NCBI GenBank assembly: GCA_021324575.1
Contig: JAJPIW010000016.1
Coordinates: 62,001 to 126,000 of the forward strand
DNA length: 64,000 nt
From: Intrasporangiaceae bacterium
GTDB taxonomy: Bacteria; Actinomycetota; Actinomycetes; Actinomycetales; Dermatophilaceae
Direction of reading: 5' to 3'
The position numbers and the translations under genes were made by a program. Below are positions 61,121 to 64,000 of the stretch, in pieces. The notes under the pieces are model-generated. The model was not told where the DNA came from and did no database searches. It worked only from the letters and a program-made list of their open reading frames with translations. Each line of letters starts with the position of its first letter. Position 1 is the stretch's first letter.

Positions 61121-61768
61121 ATGGCCCTCACCCGTGAGCAGATGGCCGCCCGGGCCGCCGCCGAGCTGTCTGACGGCGCCTACGTCAACCTCGGCATCGG
61201 CCTGCCGACCCTCGTCCCCAACTACGTCCCCGACGACGTCGAGATCGTGCTCCAGTCCGAGAACGGCATCCTCGGCGTCGGCGCCTACCCCGTCGAGGGC
61301 ACCGAGGACCCCGACCTGATCAACGCCGGCAAGGAGACGGTCACCCTGCGCAAGGGCGCGAGCTTCTTCGACTCGGCGACCAGCTTCGGGATGATCCGCG
61401 GCGGCAAGGTGGACGCCGCGATCCTCGGTGCGATGCAGGTCTCCCAGACCGGCGACATCGCCAACTGGATGATCCCGGGCAAGATGGTCAAGGGCATGGG
61501 CGGGGCGATGGACCTCGTCCACGGGGCCAAGAAGGTCATCGTCCTCATGGAGCACGTCGCCAAGGACGGCAGCCACAAGATCGTCACCGAGTGCGACCTG
61601 CCGCTCACCGGTCAGCGGGTCGTCCAGCGGATCATCACCGACCTGTGCGTCATGGACGTCACGGCCGACGGTCTGGTCCTGCGCGAGCTCGCCGCCGGCG
61701 TCACCGAGGACGAGGTCAGGGCCGCGACCGGGCCCTCCTTCGCCGTTGACCTGTCCGAACCCGTTTAG
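61121..61768 (+). CDS. scoB: 3-oxoacid CoA-transferase subunit B
   Basis: 215 aa. The catalytic Glu47 is in [14 protein letters not shown], preceded by [19 protein letters not shown] and followed by [20 protein letters not shown] and [20 protein letters not shown], the hallmarks of the beta subunit. The active enzyme is the complex with subunit A encoded immediately upstream, to which it is joined by a 3-bp spacer. Confidence 0.95.
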   Translation: MALTREQMAARAAAELSDGAYVNLGIGLPTLVPNYVPDDVEIVLQSENGILGVGAYPVEGTEDPDLINAGKETVTLRKGASFFDSATSFGMIRGGKVDAAILGAMQVSQTGDIANWMIPGKMVKGMGGAMDLVHGAKKVIVLMEHVAKDGSHKIVTECDLPLTGQRVVQRIITDLCVMDVTADGLVLRELAAGVTEDEVRAATGPSFAVDLSEPV

Positions 61769-61807
61769 ACTCGCCGACGACCCAATCCAGACGACAGGGA
61801 CTTCTCG

Positions 61808-62443
61808 ATGCCCGACGAGCCAGCTGACCGCGGAACCGGGGCCGAGACGGCCGGCGCCGACTACGCCGAACGACTGCAGCGCCTCCAAGGGGCGAGGTGG
61901 AAGCAGCTGCTCGACGTCCAACGGCCCTACCGCTGGAACCTCCAACGCCTCGAGCTGGGTCGGGTGCTGGATGTCGGCTGCGGCATCGGCCGGATGCTGC
62001 GCGCCTTCGGTCCGGACAGTGTGGGCGTCGACCACAACGCCGACGCGATCGCCCTCGCCCGGCAGCAGGGCTACACGGCATACACGACCCAGGAGTTCCT
62101 CAGCGACCCGTCGCTCGCCGTTCCGGAGTCCTTCGACTCGATCCTGATGGCCCACCTCCTCGAGCACCTCGACGCGGGAATGGCTGAGCAGATCGTCCGC
62201 GACTACCTGCCGCTCGTCCGGCCCGGCGGCCGGCTCGTGGCGATCACGCCACAGGAGGTCGGCTACCGGAGCGACGCGACCCACGTTCGGTTCGTCGGGT
62301 TCGAGGAGGTCCGCCAGATCACCGACCGCCTCGGCCTGACGGTCGAGAAGACGTACTCCTTCCCGTTCCCGCGACCGGTCGGCAAGGCGTTCATCTACAA
62401 CGAGTTCGTCACCGTGGCACGCGTGGGGCACGGCGGCCGGTGA
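61808..62443 (+). CDS. Class I SAM-dependent methyltransferase
   Basis: 211 aa. Motif I is VLDVGCGIGRMLRAFG, motif II-like VGVDHNADAIALARQQG, then FDSILMAHLLEHLDAGMAEQ and LVRPGGRLVAITPQ. It is a classical small-molecule or lipid/glycan methyltransferase of unknown substrate. It precedes a GT2 glycosyltransferase, which suggests a role in modifying a sugar or lipid carrier. ATG 61808 follows a weak ribosome site (AGGGAC). Confidence 0.85.
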   Translation: MPDEPADRGTGAETAGADYAERLQRLQGARWKQLLDVQRPYRWNLQRLELGRVLDVGCGIGRMLRAFGPDSVGVDHNADAIALARQQGYTAYTTQEFLSDPSLAVPESFDSILMAHLLEHLDAGMAEQIVRDYLPLVRPGGRLVAITPQEVGYRSDATHVRFVGFEEVRQITDRLGLTVEKTYSFPFPRPVGKAFIYNEFVTVARVGHGGR

Positions 62444-62486
62444 GACGACCACCCGCCGGCGTCGCGTTCCACCGTCCGACGGGCTC

Positions 62487-63365
62487 GTGGTGACCGAGCC
62501 GGCATACGGGGTGGTCGTCCTCACCCAGGGCACCCGTCCCACGGACCTGGCCGCCGGTCTGGAGTCCGTCCTCGCCCAGCGCGGGGTGGACCTCGACGTC
62601 GTCGTGGTCGGCAACGGCTGGCCACCGGCCGGCCTGCCGCCAGCAGTCCACTCGGTGGCCCTGCCCGCTAACGTCGGGATCCCGGCCGGTCGCAACGCCG
62701 GCGTCCCGCACGTGTCCGGCGACCTGCTGCTCTTCCTCGACGACGATGCCCGGCTGCTCGACGACGACTTCCTGGCCGAGGCGGCTCGGCGGTTCGCGGC
62801 CGACCCGCTGCTCGGCGTCCTCCAGCCGCGCGTGGACGCACCGGACGGCGCCAGCCCGGCGCGGTGGATCCCAAGGGTGCGCAAGGGCTCGGCCACCGAG
62901 TCCTCCGCGGTGGTCAGCCTCTGGGAGGGGGTGCTCGTCGTCCGCCGTGCGGCCTTCGACGCGTCGGGCGGCTGGGGTGAGCCCTACTTCTACGCCCACG
63001 AGGGCATCGAGCTCGCCTGGCGGATCTGGGACGCCGGCTACACCGTCTGGTATGCCGGGGACCTGCGTTGCGAGCACCCGCCCATCGACCCCGAGCGGCA
63101 CGACGACTACTACGTCAACAACGCCCGCAACAGGGTCTGGCTGGCTCGCCGGAACCTGCGGTGGCCGTTGTCCTGGGTCTATGTCGGTTCCTGGACCGCC
63201 GTCCAGCTGGCGCGGTCCCTGCCCACGGCCCGCGGTCGCCGGACGCTCCGCCCCTGGCTGAGCGGCTGGGTCACCGGCCTGCGGGCGGACCCCGGGGGGC
63301 GACGGCCCCTGCGATGGTCGACGGTCCTTCGCATGACCCGCGCAGCTCGGCCGCCGGTCATCTGA
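62487..63365 (+). CDS. Family-2 glycosyltransferase
   Basis: 292 aa from GTG 62487; a second GTG follows directly. Nucleotide-binding YGVVVLTQGTRPTDLAAGLE, the acceptor-side motif NVGIPAGRNAGVPHVSGDLL and the DxD-containing LFLDDDARLLDDD mark GT2; WRIWDAGYTVWYAGDLRCEH is a second conserved region. The C-terminus lacks membrane helices, so it is probably cytoplasmic. It may act with the following wall-polymer gene. Confidence 0.88.
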   Translation: MVTEPAYGVVVLTQGTRPTDLAAGLESVLAQRGVDLDVVVVGNGWPPAGLPPAVHSVALPANVGIPAGRNAGVPHVSGDLLLFLDDDARLLDDDFLAEAARRFAADPLLGVLQPRVDAPDGASPARWIPRVRKGSATESSAVVSLWEGVLVVRRAAFDASGGWGEPYFYAHEGIELAWRIWDAGYTVWYAGDLRCEHPPIDPERHDDYYVNNARNRVWLARRNLRWPLSWVYVGSWTAVQLARSLPTARGRRTLRPWLSGWVTGLRADPGGRRPLRWSTVLRMTRAARPPVI

Positions 63366-63399
63366 GCTCCCCTGCGCCGTAAAGGAATCCGGCGCGACC

Positions 63400-64000
63400 T
63401 CAGGTGCGGACGACGTCCTCGATGGCCTCGAGGAACCGGGTGATGCTCGCCCCGGGGGTCGTGTCGCCGAAGTGGTACTCCACGAGCTCGGGCCAGGTCG
63501 GGTCCGGCGCCCCCAGCACGGTGCGGATCTGCCGGACGACGTCGCCGGCCCCGTCAGCACGAAGCCTGGTAGCTCGCTCCGACAGCCGGCCCGGTGTCGG
63601 CCGGGCGAACGGGTCGGTCGGGACGGTGAGGAGCATCGGCTTCCCGGTGGCCAGCCAGTCATAGGCGACCGAGGAGATGTCCACCACGGCGACGTCGGCT
63701 GCGTTCAGCTGCCAGCCGTAGGCCCCGTCGTCGACGACGTGAGGTGCGCCGGCTTCGCCGATCCGCTGCCGCAGTGCGGCATCGGCCTCGGCAAACGCGG
63801 GCGAAGACGTACCGGTGAGGGGGTGGGGCCGGTAGACCAGTCGGATGTCGGGGTCCGCGAGGGCCGCATCGACCAGCGCCCGGCCGTGGGACACCACCGT
63901 CCCGAAGGCCATGCTCGGCAGGCCCCCCTCCCACGTCGGCGCGTACAGCAGGGTCGTGCGGCCCCCCGCGTCCGGGGTTCCCGGTGGCGGGGCCGCGCTC
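63400..64000 (-). CDS. CDP-glycerol glycerophosphotransferase-like protein, C-terminal part (runs off the right edge)
   Basis: At least 200 residues are present, ending at 63400, and the frame stays open to the window end. The segment TLLYAPTWEGGLPSMAFGTV, YRPHPLTGTSSPAFAEADAA and VDISSVAYDWLATGKPMLLT match Glyphos_transf (TagF/TagB-like) enzymes, which transfer glycerol-phosphate or sugar-phosphate units in wall teichoic acid or similar polymers. The N-terminal part lies outside. An in-frame ATG at 63912 is not taken as the start because the family motif continues upstream. Confidence 0.82.
   Translation of the reverse strand, partial: SAAPPPGTPDAGGRTTLLYAPTWEGGLPSMAFGTVVSHGRALVDAALADPDIRLVYRPHPLTGTSSPAFAEADAALRQRIGEAGAPHVVDDGAYGWQLNAADVAVVDISSVAYDWLATGKPMLLTVPTDPFARPTPGRLSERATRLRADGAGDVVRQIRTVLGAPDPTWPELVEYHFGDTTPGASITRFLEAIEDVVRT

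Overview
The window comes from a high-GC Gram-positive chromosome (roughly 70% GC). It carries typical actinobacterial genes: mtrA-mtrB-lpqB, a WhiB protein, the coenzyme F420 genes fbiA/fbiB, and DUF3499 and TIGR03089 proteins. Gene order and strand of the conserved blocks follow the mycobacterial Rv3242c-Rv3268 neighbourhood as I remember it: comF, lpqB, mtrB, mtrA, ahcY, TobH/SIS protein, manB, DUF3499 protein, Rv3259-like protein, whiB2, fbiA, fbiB, TIGR03089. The general look suggests an Intrasporangiaceae-like actinobacterium. That placement is inference.

Layout. 1-2.2 kb: the start of a ComF-type gene, then a sensor/response-regulator pair. 2.4-6.6 kb: lpqB-mtrB-mtrA on the minus strand. 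6.7-32.7 kb: a block of about 26 kb between mtrA and ahcY that looks accessory. It holds a second sensor/regulator pair, a nearly complete minus-strand Tad (Flp pilus) operon with three tandem pilin genes, a run of polytopic GT-C/GT87/PIG-V-like membrane glycosyltransferases, an orphan third NarL-type regulator, a secreted peptidoglycan-binding protein, and a minus-strand operon of secreted Ig-like/TasA-like surface proteins. 32.8-38.6 kb: ahcY, a CorA-like channel, a CDF transporter, a YbaK protein, a SIS protein and a Trm112 protein. 38.6-48.5 kb: manB, DUF3499 and Rv3259-like proteins, a secreted DUF5719-like protein, a giant glycosyltransferase, whiB2, fbiA and fbiB. 48.5-64 kb: two DNA-alkylation repair genes, a glycan/methyltransferase cluster, an inositol-monophosphatase-like gene, a large GT-C protein, TIGR03089, an L-2-hydroxyglutarate oxidase, a 3-oxoacid CoA-transferase pair, and a methyltransferase, a GT2 and a truncated CDP-glycerol-type transferase that look like the edge of another wall-polymer locus.

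The most unusual signal is not a gene. The short word CGGCATACG / CGTATGCCG (core GGCATAC) is scattered through the window about 80 times by eye, on both strands. Inside genes it is usually in the frame that encodes Ala-Tyr or Tyr-Ala. It also forms the ends of three near-perfect intergenic hairpins. This is the pattern of a DNA-uptake-sequence system: a dispersed coding word plus inverted pairs at gene ends. The same window has a Tad pilus operon and a comF gene, and Tad pili are known to be required for transformation in Micrococcus luteus. I propose it as a candidate uptake or genome-signature word. Uptake itself is not shown by sequence.

Other non-coding structure includes two arrays of GCACGTGC-centred palindromes with an exact 51-bp period, each downstream of one of the two sensor/regulator pairs; a long hairpin at 56.1 kb; paired palindromes in the whiB2 promoter; and a structured ahcY leader. 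No tRNA, rRNA, CRISPR array or transposase was seen.
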